The notes below the pieces were generated by a model. It saw only the letters and a program-made list of their open reading frames with translations. It searched no databases and was not told the DNA's origin. DNA of 64,000 bases, from NCBI GenBank assembly GCA_017512705.1, contig JAFWEX010000058.1, forward strand, positions 62,001 through 126,000, given 5' to 3'. The position numbers were made by a program, and so were the translations under genes. Source of the stretch: Paenibacillus sp. (GTDB lineage Bacteria; Bacillota; Bacilli; Paenibacillales; Paenibacillaceae). Positions 46,916-54,656 of the stretch are shown here, one piece after another (position 1 is the first letter of the stretch; every line of letters begins with the position of its first letter).

Positions 46916-47866
46916 ATGGCTGTCACCGAACCTCGCATGTCCCCTGACCCCAGTTCATTTCAACCTGATCTGGACCCGCAAAAGTCTCTCTGGACTCGCA
47001 TATGGGAGAATCGCGCGCTTTATGTTGCCATCTCGCCTTTTTACATTTTGTTCGCCGTATTCGGACTGTTCCCAATTGCCTTCTCGCTGTATCTGGCGTT
47101 CCATAAATGGGATGGTATTGGTGTCATGACGTATAACGGCCTGAACAATTTCAAATATATGCTTACCGATGCTGAATTCTGGCAAGCGGTGGGCAACACA
47201 TTCATGATCTGGATCTACGCGACTGTTCCGATGCTCTTCTTCGCCCTTTTGATTGCCTTTTTACTGCATGCACCTTTCGTCAAGTTCCGTACCCTGTTTC
47301 GAGTTGGTTACTTTCTTCCCAACGTGACATCTATTGTGGCAGTCGCAATCATCTTCGGAGCTTTATTTGCGAACAACTACGGCTTTCTGAATTATCTATT
47401 ACAGTCGGTGGGCCTCCCAGTAGTCGAATGGCTGAATGCACCATGGGGCATCCAAGTAGCCATCTCCTCCATGGTTGTCTGGCGCTGGACGGGATATAAC
47501 GCCATTATCTATCTGGCCGGACTTCAGAGCATCCCCCAAACATTGTATGAAGCAGCTAAAATTGACGGGGCATCTGCTGTACAATCCTTCTTCCGCATTA
47601 CCATTCCGATGTTGCGACCGGTCATTCTGTTCACCGTAATCACATCGACCATCGGCGGCATGCAGCTATTCACTGAACCACAGGTCCTGGTGGGGAATGA
47701 CGGTGGGGCTGGAGCCGCTGGTATGACGATCGTGCTGTATCTGTATCGTGAATCCTTTATTAACAATTACTTCGGATACGGCGCTGCCGTTGGCTGGGGC
47801 ATGTTCCTGCTCATCGCCCTGTTCTCCATCGTGAACTGGAAGCTTGTTCAAGGCAAATCATCCTGA
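46916..47866 (+). CDS. Sugar ABC transporter permease (MalF/UgpA type)
   Basis: A 316-residue permease with a 40-residue cytoplasmic N-terminus and six helices (ALYVAISPFYILFAVFGLFP). The EAA loop is LYEAAKIDGASAVQSFFRITIP near residue 220. AAAGGAGGAATTC precedes the ATG. It is the second gene of the importer operon and forms the channel with the next permease. Confidence 0.93.
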   Translation: MAVTEPRMSPDPSSFQPDLDPQKSLWTRIWENRALYVAISPFYILFAVFGLFPIAFSLYLAFHKWDGIGVMTYNGLNNFKYMLTDAEFWQAVGNTFMIWIYATVPMLFFALLIAFLLHAPFVKFRTLFRVGYFLPNVTSIVAVAIIFGALFANNYGFLNYLLQSVGLPVVEWLNAPWGIQVAISSMVVWRWTGYNAIIYLAGLQSIPQTLYEAAKIDGASAVQSFFRITIPMLRPVILFTVITSTIGGMQLFTEPQVLVGNDGGAGAAGMTIVLYLYRESFINNYFGYGAAVGWGMFLLIALFSIVNWKLVQGKSS

Positions 47867-47887
47867 TATGACAAGGGAGGAGCGCTC

Positions 47888-48715
47888 ATGGTGTCCAAAC
47901 ATCTCAAGTCGCTGGTGCTGTATGTTGGCCTGATCGGTGGCATGCTCATATCCATGTTCCCGTTCTACTGGCTGATCGTTATGTCCACTCGGACGACGTC
48001 CGACATCTACAAGTTTCCACCTCAGCTCTGGTTCGGCAGTGAATTATGGAACAACATTACGCGCGTGCTGCAACAGATTGACTTCTGGGGAGCTTTCTTA
48101 AATACATTGTTTGTGTCGGGTGTCGTGACCTTGTTGGTGTTGTTTTTTGATTCACTGGCGGGGTTTGCTTTTGCGAAGTTTGAGTTTCCGGGCAAAAAAT
48201 GGCTCTTCGTTCTGCTGCTCGCCACCATGATGGTGCCTTCCCAGCTCTCGCTGGTCCCATCTTTCGTGCTGATGGCCACGTTCGGCTGGGTGGGTTCCTT
48301 CAAAGCCCTCATTATACCGGGCATGGTCAATGCCTTCGGCATCTTCTGGATACGGCAGTACGCGACAGAATCAATTCCGAATGATCTGCTGGATGCAGGA
48401 CGGATCGACGGGTGTAACTTCTTTCGCTTATATTGGAACGTTGCATTGCCCATTCTGCGTCCTGCGTTTGCTTTTCTCGGTGCCTTTACTTTTATCGGGG
48501 TGTGGAACGACTACCTCTGGCCACTGATTGTACTGACAGATGCACGTAAATACACGCTCCAGATCGCTTTGTCTCAATTAAACGGACTCTATAACACAGA
48601 CTACGCGATGGTCATTGCAGGCACCCTGCTCGCGGTTCTCCCGCTTATCCTGATGTTCCTGTTCATCAGCCGCCAGTTCATCTCGGATATCGCTGCGGGA
48701 GCTGTGAAAGATTAA
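47888..48715 (+). CDS. Carbohydrate ABC transporter permease (MalG/UgpE type)
   Basis: A 275-residue permease with six helices. The EAA loop is LLDAGRIDGCNFFRLYWNVALP near residue 180, with Gly in place of the usual second Ala. The C-terminus RQFISDIAAGAVKD is typical. It starts 21 bases after the first permease, with GGGAGGAG upstream. It is followed by a gluconokinase gene about 118 bases later, so the importer may serve gluconate-like or other sugar-acid substrates, which is inference. Confidence 0.93.
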   Translation: MVSKHLKSLVLYVGLIGGMLISMFPFYWLIVMSTRTTSDIYKFPPQLWFGSELWNNITRVLQQIDFWGAFLNTLFVSGVVTLLVLFFDSLAGFAFAKFEFPGKKWLFVLLLATMMVPSQLSLVPSFVLMATFGWVGSFKALIIPGMVNAFGIFWIRQYATESIPNDLLDAGRIDGCNFFRLYWNVALPILRPAFAFLGAFTFIGVWNDYLWPLIVLTDARKYTLQIALSQLNGLYNTDYAMVIAGTLLAVLPLILMFLFISRQFISDIAAGAVKD

Positions 48716-48833
48716 GTAGACTAAAAGCATAAGGGCCTAGAGGCCGTGCATGGCATGATTTTGATCCATCCCTTAAGTCTGATATTCTATTCTATACAAG
48801 AGGCTCATTTTCCAAGAAAGAGGGATGATCACC

Positions 48834-50402
48834 ATGGCGGCTTCACCTTACATGATCGGCGTAGATATCGGCACAACCTCCACCAAGGCTGTGCTATTTG
48901 AACAGAACGGTAGTATCGTGGCCCAGGGCAGTGCAGGCTATCCGTTACACACTCCAACTCCTGCAATAGCAGAACAGGATGCGGAGGATATTTTCCAGGC
49001 TGTCCTTACCTCCGTGCAGCAAGCCACCTCTAGAGCAGGGGTGAAGCCGGATGACATTCTGTTTGTCTCGTTTAGTTCTGCGATGCACAGCATCCTGCCT
49101 GTAGATCCTCAAGGCAAACCGCTGATGAGAGCGATGACATGGGCAGATAATCGCAGTGCCGAATGGACAGAAACACTCAAATCGGAGATGAACGGCCATG
49201 AAATCTACTCGCGGACCGGCACACCGATCCATCCAATGTCTCCACTGACCAAGATCATGTGGCTCACTCGGGAAGAACCAGACATGTTTCGGCAAACCCA
49301 TAAATTAATCTCCATGAAAGAATATGTGTTCTATAGACTCTTTTCCAAATATATCATTGACCATTCTATGGCTTCAGCTACCGGACTCATGAACCTAGAG
49401 AAGCTCGATTGGGATGCAGAAGCTCTTCATGTAGCTGGCATTACTCCAGAACATCTCTCCACCCTTGTCCCGACAACTCATGTATTAAAAGAAGGACTTC
49501 ATCCCGAGTATGCCAAAGCAATGGGGATTGCAGAGACAACTCCGTTTGTCATCGGAGCAAGTGATGGCGTACTCTCGAATCTGGGCGTGAACGCCATTGA
49601 CCCCGGGGTTGTTGCGGTGACCATCGGCACCAGCGGTGCTATTCGTACGGTTGTAGATCAACCGGTGACTGATCCCAAGGGGCGTTTCTTCTGTTATGCA
49701 CTTACTGAGGATCAATGGGTAATCGGGGGACCGGTGAACAACGGTGGAGTCATTTTTCGCTGGATTCGGGATGAGTTCGCGGCTTCTGAAGTTGAGACGG
49801 CAAAACGGCTCGGCATTGATCCATATGAAGTGCTGACACGTGTCGCAGAAAATGTACCACCCGGTTCCGAAGGGCTGCTCTTTCACCCTTACATGACGGG
49901 GGAGCGCGCGCCGCTCTGGAATCCGAATGCACGAGGCTCATTCTTCGGCCTGACCTTGCATCATAAGAAGGAGCATATGATTCGCGCTGCTCTAGAGGGT
50001 GTGCTCTTTAACTTGTATACGGTCATGCTGGCAATGGAGGAGAAGATCGGTCGACCGAAAAAAATCCAGGCTACCGGCGGCTTCGCCCGCTCCGAGCTAT
50101 GGCGGCAGATGATGGCCGATATCTTCGATCAGGATGTCATCATCCCTGCAAGCATCGAGAGCTCGTGCCTTGGCGCGGCCGTACTTGGGCTGTATGCTAC
50201 CGGCCGTATCGAGTCCCTTAGCGCCGTCTCCGGCATGATCGGTTCGACACATCGCCATCAACCGCACCCGGACAACGTGCGTGTGTATCGTGAATTACTG
50301 CCCATTTTTATTCGCATCTCCCGCAAATTCGAAGAAGAATACGCCGACATCGCGGCTTTTCAGAATCGAATGATGCAGGATGGAGAAGTTTCGAGAAATT
50401 GA
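48834..50402 (+). CDS. gntK: Gluconokinase (FGGY family)
   Basis: A 522-residue sugar kinase that makes 6-phosphogluconate. YMIGVDIGTTSTKAVLFEQN, SFSSAMHSILPVD, RTGTPIHPMSPLTKI and SMASATGLMNLEKLDWD match Bacillus gluconokinase closely in position and wording. The C-terminal ATP domain holds ATGGFARSELWRQM. I chose the ATG at 48834 because GAGGG lies nine bases upstream; another ATG three codons earlier is adjacent to that site. It follows a sugar-ABC importer; no gntP, gntR or gntZ gene is near. Confidence 0.9.
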   Translation: MAASPYMIGVDIGTTSTKAVLFEQNGSIVAQGSAGYPLHTPTPAIAEQDAEDIFQAVLTSVQQATSRAGVKPDDILFVSFSSAMHSILPVDPQGKPLMRAMTWADNRSAEWTETLKSEMNGHEIYSRTGTPIHPMSPLTKIMWLTREEPDMFRQTHKLISMKEYVFYRLFSKYIIDHSMASATGLMNLEKLDWDAEALHVAGITPEHLSTLVPTTHVLKEGLHPEYAKAMGIAETTPFVIGASDGVLSNLGVNAIDPGVVAVTIGTSGAIRTVVDQPVTDPKGRFFCYALTEDQWVIGGPVNNGGVIFRWIRDEFAASEVETAKRLGIDPYEVLTRVAENVPPGSEGLLFHPYMTGERAPLWNPNARGSFFGLTLHHKKEHMIRAALEGVLFNLYTVMLAMEEKIGRPKKIQATGGFARSELWRQMMADIFDQDVIIPASIESSCLGAAVLGLYATGRIESLSAVSGMIGSTHRHQPHPDNVRVYRELLPIFIRISRKFEEEYADIAAFQNRMMQDGEVSRN

Positions 50403-50464
50403 GTGGAGCATGTATGCGAGGATAAGATGTGCATGAGTAGAGAGAAATGAGCTGTCTTCAATAA

Positions 50465-50505
50465 AGGCCCTACCCGTACTTTCATGGGAAGGGCCTGTTT
50501 TATTC
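50465..50505 (+). terminator. Intrinsic terminator after gntK
   Basis: AGGCCCT-CCC pairs with GGG-AGGGCCT and is followed by GTTTTATT. Confidence 0.88.
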
Positions 50506-50555
50506 AATCTTTTTTCACACAGCATATCTCTGTATCTGTATTTCAATTACCCCAT

Positions 50556-50726
50556 CTATTCTAAACTTTTTAATGATTCAATCATATTAATTTGCGATAC
50601 CTTTCTCCGGAGCATCAAGTTAGAGAGCGCGGTAAGCAAAAATGCAATTATGATGGATACCAACATCACAGTGTTGTGTGGTCTCAATTCTACTAGAAAA
50701 GGTCTTCCTTTTTTTCTATTTACACA
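50556..50726 (-). pseudogene. Remnant of an FtsX/BceB-type ABC permease C-terminus
   Basis: Reading the minus strand from 50726 gives about 56 codons ending at a TAG at 50558-50556. The last part reads LVSIIIAFLLTALSNLML, then RRKVSQINMIESLKSLE. A final membrane helix, a basic turn and the ending INMIESLKSLE match the universal end of FtsX-like permeases (xxMVESLKSxE). An in-frame TGA lies just before 50726, and there is no ribosome site or N-terminal part. It is therefore a leftover of a lost bacitracin-resistance-type or similar ABC system. The rest of the gap from 50403 to 50786 holds only the gntK terminator. Confidence 0.7.
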
Positions 50727-50786
50727 TCATATTTTTATGCTCTCATAGACATTCCGACTATAAGACTATTGCAGATGATATAACTC

Positions 50787-51239
50787 TTACGAATGATATT
50801 TACTGAATGCATTCTCGTCCGATTGCACGTTCTCCAAATATACGATCTGCCCCTGATCATTCACACGCGCAATATCTATGCCCGCCTTTGCATACACTTT
50901 GCCATCTGCTGCTTGCCCACATACTGCCCAGTTGGTTCGATAACTGCCGTCAGGCTGTGGCACCCATGCCTCCCACATATGTTTGATGTCCTGATTGTAC
51001 TCATAAAAGGCCTTCATAAAACCTTCAAATCCTCTGCGGCTGTTGCCATTTAGCACAATCTCGGCATCCGGCGTAAACAAAGATAACAGGTCCTCCATGG
51101 CCCGAGCGTCAGTGCGTGAAGCATCAAACAAACGGAAATAGTTATTTAACATCGTGATGCTGGCTGCTGTACTAGCATTTTGGTTATTTACATCTGTACT
51201 GGTGTTATCGCTGTGAGCTTTTGCTTCTGTATTGGTCAC
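50787..51239 (-). CDS. SnoaL-like / NTF2-fold protein
   Basis: A 150-residue cytoplasmic protein of the SnoaL/NTF2-like fold. After a polar 25-residue N-terminus the domain begins ITMLNNYFRLFDASR, has LLSLFTPDAEIVLNG and the following FEGFMKAFYEYNQDIKHMWE, and ends in a strand with ARVNDQGQIVYLENVQ. Family members are small isomerases, hydrolases or ligand binders. It is divergent from an ArsR regulator, with shared TTCGAA operators in the 200-base gap, so it belongs to that module. The activity is not known. Confidence 0.78.
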   Translation of the reverse strand: MTNTEAKAHSDNTSTDVNNQNASTAASITMLNNYFRLFDASRTDARAMEDLLSLFTPDAEIVLNGNSRRGFEGFMKAFYEYNQDIKHMWEAWVPQPDGSYRTNWAVCGQAADGKVYAKAGIDIARVNDQGQIVYLENVQSDENAFSKYHS

Positions 51240-51313
51240 TGTATTGCCTCCTGTAGTCCCATGCTGTTATACGTTACATTTACAAACCGATCAAAAATAG
51301 ATACTTCTCTTCA

Positions 51314-51331
51314 GTTCGAATAATTTCGAAC
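51314..51331. promoter_or_regulatory. ArsR-type operator copy 1
   Basis: GTTCGAATAATTTCGAAC is a near-perfect palindrome 75 bases upstream of the SnoaL-like gene start. The same 18-base pattern recurs at 51384-51401, and a single TTCGAA lies at 51338. Confidence 0.6.
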
Positions 51332-51383
51332 CCAACATTCGAAAAGAACTGTATCACACATTTATCTCCAACTGCAATACATA

Positions 51384-51401
51384 GTTCGAAATTTTTCAAA
51401 C
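51384..51401. promoter_or_regulatory. ArsR-type operator copy 2, abutting the -35 element
   Basis: GTTCGAAATTTTTCAAAC matches copy 1 except at a few positions and ends one base before the TTGAAA -35 element of the ArsR gene. Confidence 0.6.
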
Positions 51402-51402
51402 A

Positions 51403-51431
51403 TTGAAAGACACTGTTGAATATGCTAACGT
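51403..51431 (+). promoter_or_regulatory. Candidate promoter of the ArsR gene
   Basis: TTGAAA (51403) and TAACGT (51426) are 17 bases apart. Transcription would begin about 51438, essentially at the ATG at 51439, so the transcript may be leaderless. Confidence 0.45.
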
Positions 51432-51438
51432 CTACATT

Positions 51439-51750
51439 ATGAGAACTTTAACGATACCTACAGCTTCAGAGATGAATCTGACCACGGTTTGCAGTGCACT
51501 CGGCGACCCTATTCGTATGAAAATCGCCTACTGTCTGGCCAGTTCAGGTGAGAAAAACTGCTCGGCTTTTGAAGTCGACCACATCTCCAAATCAACGTTA
51601 TCCCACCATATCAAACTACTGCGTGAGGCAGGCATTATTCAGCCACGGATTGAAGGCAAACATCATTATTATTCGCTCAGAAAGGATGATCTAACTACCC
51701 GTTTTCCGGGGCTGGTTGATATGATCTTGCAAACAGGGGGACTTACCTAA
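51439..51750 (+). CDS. ArsR-family winged-helix regulator
   Basis: A 103-residue regulator. TVCSALGDPIRMKIAYCLA is the family start, and STLSHHIKLLREAGIIQPRIEGKHHYYSLR is the recognition helix and wing. It has a cysteine in GEKNCSAFEV but no classic CxC metal motif, so its signal is unclear. No ribosome site precedes either the ATG at 51439 or a TTG at 51403. The ATG lies where transcription from the predicted promoter would begin, so I prefer it as a leaderless start. Its stop overlaps the start of the next gene by one base. Confidence 0.82.
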   Translation: MRTLTIPTASEMNLTTVCSALGDPIRMKIAYCLASSGEKNCSAFEVDHISKSTLSHHIKLLREAGIIQPRIEGKHHYYSLRKDDLTTRFPGLVDMILQTGGLT

Positions 51751-52568
51751 TGGATAAAAAAGCAGTCAAAATTCTAATGAACACTTTTTGGGGAGGGGGC
51801 GGCTGGAAATCAGAGTATGGCCCCTTTTCGGGTGATGATTTTGAATACGCCAAAAGCAAGGGAGTCATGTTTGACCCGCTTACCATTACTCATGACGAGA
51901 TCGTACAGAGGCTGCATACGATACATCAGGATCCTTCACTCAAAGAGCGAGTCATTACAGCCTTTCTCCACAGTCTCTCGACCAAAAAGGTTTATCTACG
52001 CAGCGCATTAGCCAGCTGGGCTTTGACACGAAATATGCCTCTGCATACCTACGCTGAGCGTCGGGCATTGCATGCTAATACAAGTGCCTGCGGGGATTGT
52101 AACTTCCTTTGCTTACAATCAGATAAACAATATGTTAATGAAGATTTGAACGTACTGAATTTTGAACGGATGAAATGGGGTGGCGTGCGGCATGGGTGGC
52201 TGCTCTACTGCCTAATGGATTTGGAACTGCTGCTTCTGGACGACACCATCCCGTACGAAGTAACTGTGGAAGACCAAACGATTCTTGCCAAGCTGCTGGA
52301 AACCGCGCAGACGGGAGACCCTAAAGACAGCGCACGTTCTCTGGAGAAAAAGTGGAAAGAATGTCTGCCCTCCAGCAAACAGGAACGAGATGTCTTGCTA
52401 GAAATCTGGGCAGCTGCAGGCATCCTGGTTCCCGGTGATACACCTAGGAAACGGAAAGGTGGGTTAAGCGATTTTGAATTTGTAGCAGAATGGCAGGGTG
52501 ATGATGGCTATCATACCGAGATCGTACTCGATTACTTTGGCTCATACCTGCCTCAAGCGGGCATCTGA
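51750..52568 (+). CDS. Unrecognised 272-residue protein linked to an ArsR regulator
   Basis: I do not recognise this family. It has no signal peptide and no membrane helix, so it should be cytoplasmic. The N-terminus holds NTFWGGGGWKSEYGPFSGDD. A cysteine cluster SACGDCNFLC near residue 115 could bind a metal or be redox active. Residues 135-165 (WGGVRHGWLLYCLMDLELLLL) form a hydrophobic core helix, and the C-terminus is beta-rich. It starts with TAATG overlap on the ArsR stop and a GGGGG site nine bases upstream, so its expression is bound to the regulator. The function is unknown. Confidence 0.72.
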   Translation: MDKKAVKILMNTFWGGGGWKSEYGPFSGDDFEYAKSKGVMFDPLTITHDEIVQRLHTIHQDPSLKERVITAFLHSLSTKKVYLRSALASWALTRNMPLHTYAERRALHANTSACGDCNFLCLQSDKQYVNEDLNVLNFERMKWGGVRHGWLLYCLMDLELLLLDDTIPYEVTVEDQTILAKLLETAQTGDPKDSARSLEKKWKECLPSSKQERDVLLEIWAAAGILVPGDTPRKRKGGLSDFEFVAEWQGDDGYHTEIVLDYFGSYLPQAGI

Positions 52569-52630
52569 ACCTAGTCGTATACCTTACATCTCATGCATTA
52601 CCATCAATACCTCAGGTTACAATACTGACA

Positions 52631-52660
52631 TCGACAGAATTCGGGTTGAACTCGTATAAT
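52631..52660 (+). promoter_or_regulatory. Promoter of the TagO/WecA-family gene
   Basis: TCGACA (52631) and TATAAT (52655) are 18 bases apart, upstream of the ATG at 52700. This supports that start over an upstream in-frame TTG at 52646, which would lie inside the promoter. Confidence 0.6.
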
Positions 52661-52699
52661 AAGAGAAAATGGGATGATGGGAGTGAACCAAGCGAGTCT

Positions 52700-53659
52700 A
52701 TGATGTACATACTAGCTTTCATATTGTCTTTTGCTGTCGTGGTTCTGCTGATTCCGCCACTGGGCCGGCTGGCACACAGGCTGGATTTTGTGGACAAGCC
52801 CCGGGAAGATGTGGAGCGCAAGCTGCACAGGCAGCCCATCCCGCTGACGGCGAGCTACGCGATATTTACTGGATTTTTCCTGACATACATTGCTTTTACG
52901 AAAGAATTGACTTGGGAAACTGCTGCACTGGTTGCAGGTGGTATGCTTCTCCTGACGATTGGTACGATTGACGACTGGTACAAAACCAAGGGTAAAGATT
53001 TCCCCGCCCTGCCTAAGATGATCATTCAGGTCTCGGCCGCAGTGCTCGTATTTGCCTCTGGTATTGCGTTTACCGGTTTCGTGAATCCATTCAATGCAGA
53101 ATATGTGCTTTTACCGATCTGGCTGCAATTTATTCTGACGATCTTGTGGATCTTCGGAGTAACCACGGTCATTAACTTCTCCGATGGCATGGATGGATTG
53201 GCTGGCGGTTTATCAGCCATCTCGGCAATTACGCTGTTTATTGTAGCTATTACGAAGGGTCAGAGCGATTCTGCACTTATGTCCATCACACTCGTGGGGG
53301 TAACACTCGGTTATCTCAAATACAACAAGGCTCCTGCCAAAGTATTTATGGGGGATGCAGGCGCTACATTCCTTGGCTTTATTCTGGCCGTTATCGCACT
53401 TGACGGTGCATTCAAACAAGCCACGATGCTGTCCATTTTCATTCCAATCCTGGCACTGGGTGTACCTATTTTTGATAATGTGTTTGTCGTGATTAAACGT
53501 TTCTTGCAAGGCAAGGCCATCTATCAAGCGGATGCAAGTCAAGCTCACTACCGCTTGCTGCGCGCCGGTCTTAACCACAAACAAGTCGTTGCCGTGCTCT
53601 ATCTGGTCAGCACTTGTCTGTGTCTTTCCTCTATTATTTTGTTGTTAGTGGATATGTAA
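52700..53659 (+). CDS. MraY/WecA/TagO-family glycosyl-1-phosphate transferase
   Basis: A 319-residue inner-membrane enzyme with about ten helices. It would attach a sugar phosphate, usually GlcNAc-1-P, to undecaprenyl phosphate as the first step of a wall teichoic acid or other glycan. The catalytic blocks are GTIDDWYKTKGKDF, INFSDGMDGLAGG and KVFMGDAGATFLGFILA. Two usual motifs are changed: the GGxAI after the first loop reads TASYAI, and the HxHHRL loop reads AHYRLLRAGL. The start is set by the promoter at 52631. It may be a paralogue with a different acceptor or donor. Confidence 0.82.
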   Translation: MMYILAFILSFAVVVLLIPPLGRLAHRLDFVDKPREDVERKLHRQPIPLTASYAIFTGFFLTYIAFTKELTWETAALVAGGMLLLTIGTIDDWYKTKGKDFPALPKMIIQVSAAVLVFASGIAFTGFVNPFNAEYVLLPIWLQFILTILWIFGVTTVINFSDGMDGLAGGLSAISAITLFIVAITKGQSDSALMSITLVGVTLGYLKYNKAPAKVFMGDAGATFLGFILAVIALDGAFKQATMLSIFIPILALGVPIFDNVFVVIKRFLQGKAIYQADASQAHYRLLRAGLNHKQVVAVLYLVSTCLCLSSIILLLVDM

Positions 53660-53722
53660 AAACAGAATTTATTCAAATGACAAGACAAGTATAAGTAAAT
53701 GAACTAATCCCCTAGACAAATA

Positions 53723-53762
53723 CGAAGCCACCCTCAACTCGATGAGGGTGGCTTCGTTTCTT
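53723..53762. terminator. Bidirectional terminator between convergent genes
   Basis: CGAAGCCACCCTCA and TGAGGGTGGCTTCG are perfect arms followed by TTTCTTT on the plus strand. Confidence 0.9.
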
Positions 53763-53837
53763 TATCCTATGTTGTTGAATGATAGGAATCATCACCAGCA
53801 GTGATGTGGCGTTAGCAGTACTGGGAGTTAGCAACCC

Positions 53838-54656
53838 TTATGATTTAACTGCCCCCGCCATCGCACCGCCAACGATGAAACGTTGCAATGCAACATACAG
53901 TACAACCAGTGGAAGTGTAACGATCAGAATACCACACGCCAGCAGCGGCCAGTTATTCATATATTGCCCGTAGAAGGTGAACAACCCTTTGGTAACCGGC
54001 TGATAACTTGGATCAGACAAATAGATCGTCGGTCCAATGATATCATTCCATACACCGATTGCTGTGAGAATAATGCCCGTTGCCAGAATCGGCTTCATCA
54101 AGGGAACCAGGATGGTGAACAAATACCGGGTATAGCCGCAACCATCCATGGCCGCCGCCTCATCCAGCTCACGTGATACCGATTTGATATAACCAACAAA
54201 CATCAGAAACGCAATGCCGGTGCCGGTCGTTTTTAGCAAAATGTACCCCGTTTGCGTATTATACAGACCCAATTGATTGATCAAAGAGAACTGTGGAATC
54301 AGCGGATTCGGCAAGTACATCGAGATGAGAAAAAAGATATAAATCAGCGTGCTGAACTTCACGTATCTGCGCGCAAGCGGAAATGCTGCAAATATGGACA
54401 AAATTAATGTCAGCAGTGTAGACATACCCGTATATAGCACACTGTTCCACATGTACTGCGAAAAGCTGCCCTTCGTCCACGCCTCAGCAAAGTTCTCCAG
54501 CCGAATGCCTTCCGTGAGTGCCACGGGATTCAGCAAATACTCTGTCTGTGTTTTCATCGACACATTAAACAGATAGAACAGAGGGAAGACGTATAACGCA
54601 AGCATAAGCAGCACAATAATGTAGCCGATCGTTCTTGACGTTCTGCTCTGCTTCAT
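53838..54656 (-). CDS. Carbohydrate ABC transporter permease (MalG type)
   Basis: A 272-residue permease with six helices. The EAA loop is LDEAAAMDGCGYTRYLFTILVP near residue 165, and the C-terminus RFIVGGAMAGAVKS is typical. Its start overlaps the stop of the upstream permease by one base (TAATG). It is the last gene of the minus-strand importer operon whose binding protein is at 55733. The substrate is unknown, and the ATPase is not local. Confidence 0.92.
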   Translation of the reverse strand: MKQSRTSRTIGYIIVLLMLALYVFPLFYLFNVSMKTQTEYLLNPVALTEGIRLENFAEAWTKGSFSQYMWNSVLYTGMSTLLTLILSIFAAFPLARRYVKFSTLIYIFFLISMYLPNPLIPQFSLINQLGLYNTQTGYILLKTTGTGIAFLMFVGYIKSVSRELDEAAAMDGCGYTRYLFTILVPLMKPILATGIILTAIGVWNDIIGPTIYLSDPSYQPVTKGLFTFYGQYMNNWPLLACGILIVTLPLVVLYVALQRFIVGGAMAGAVKS

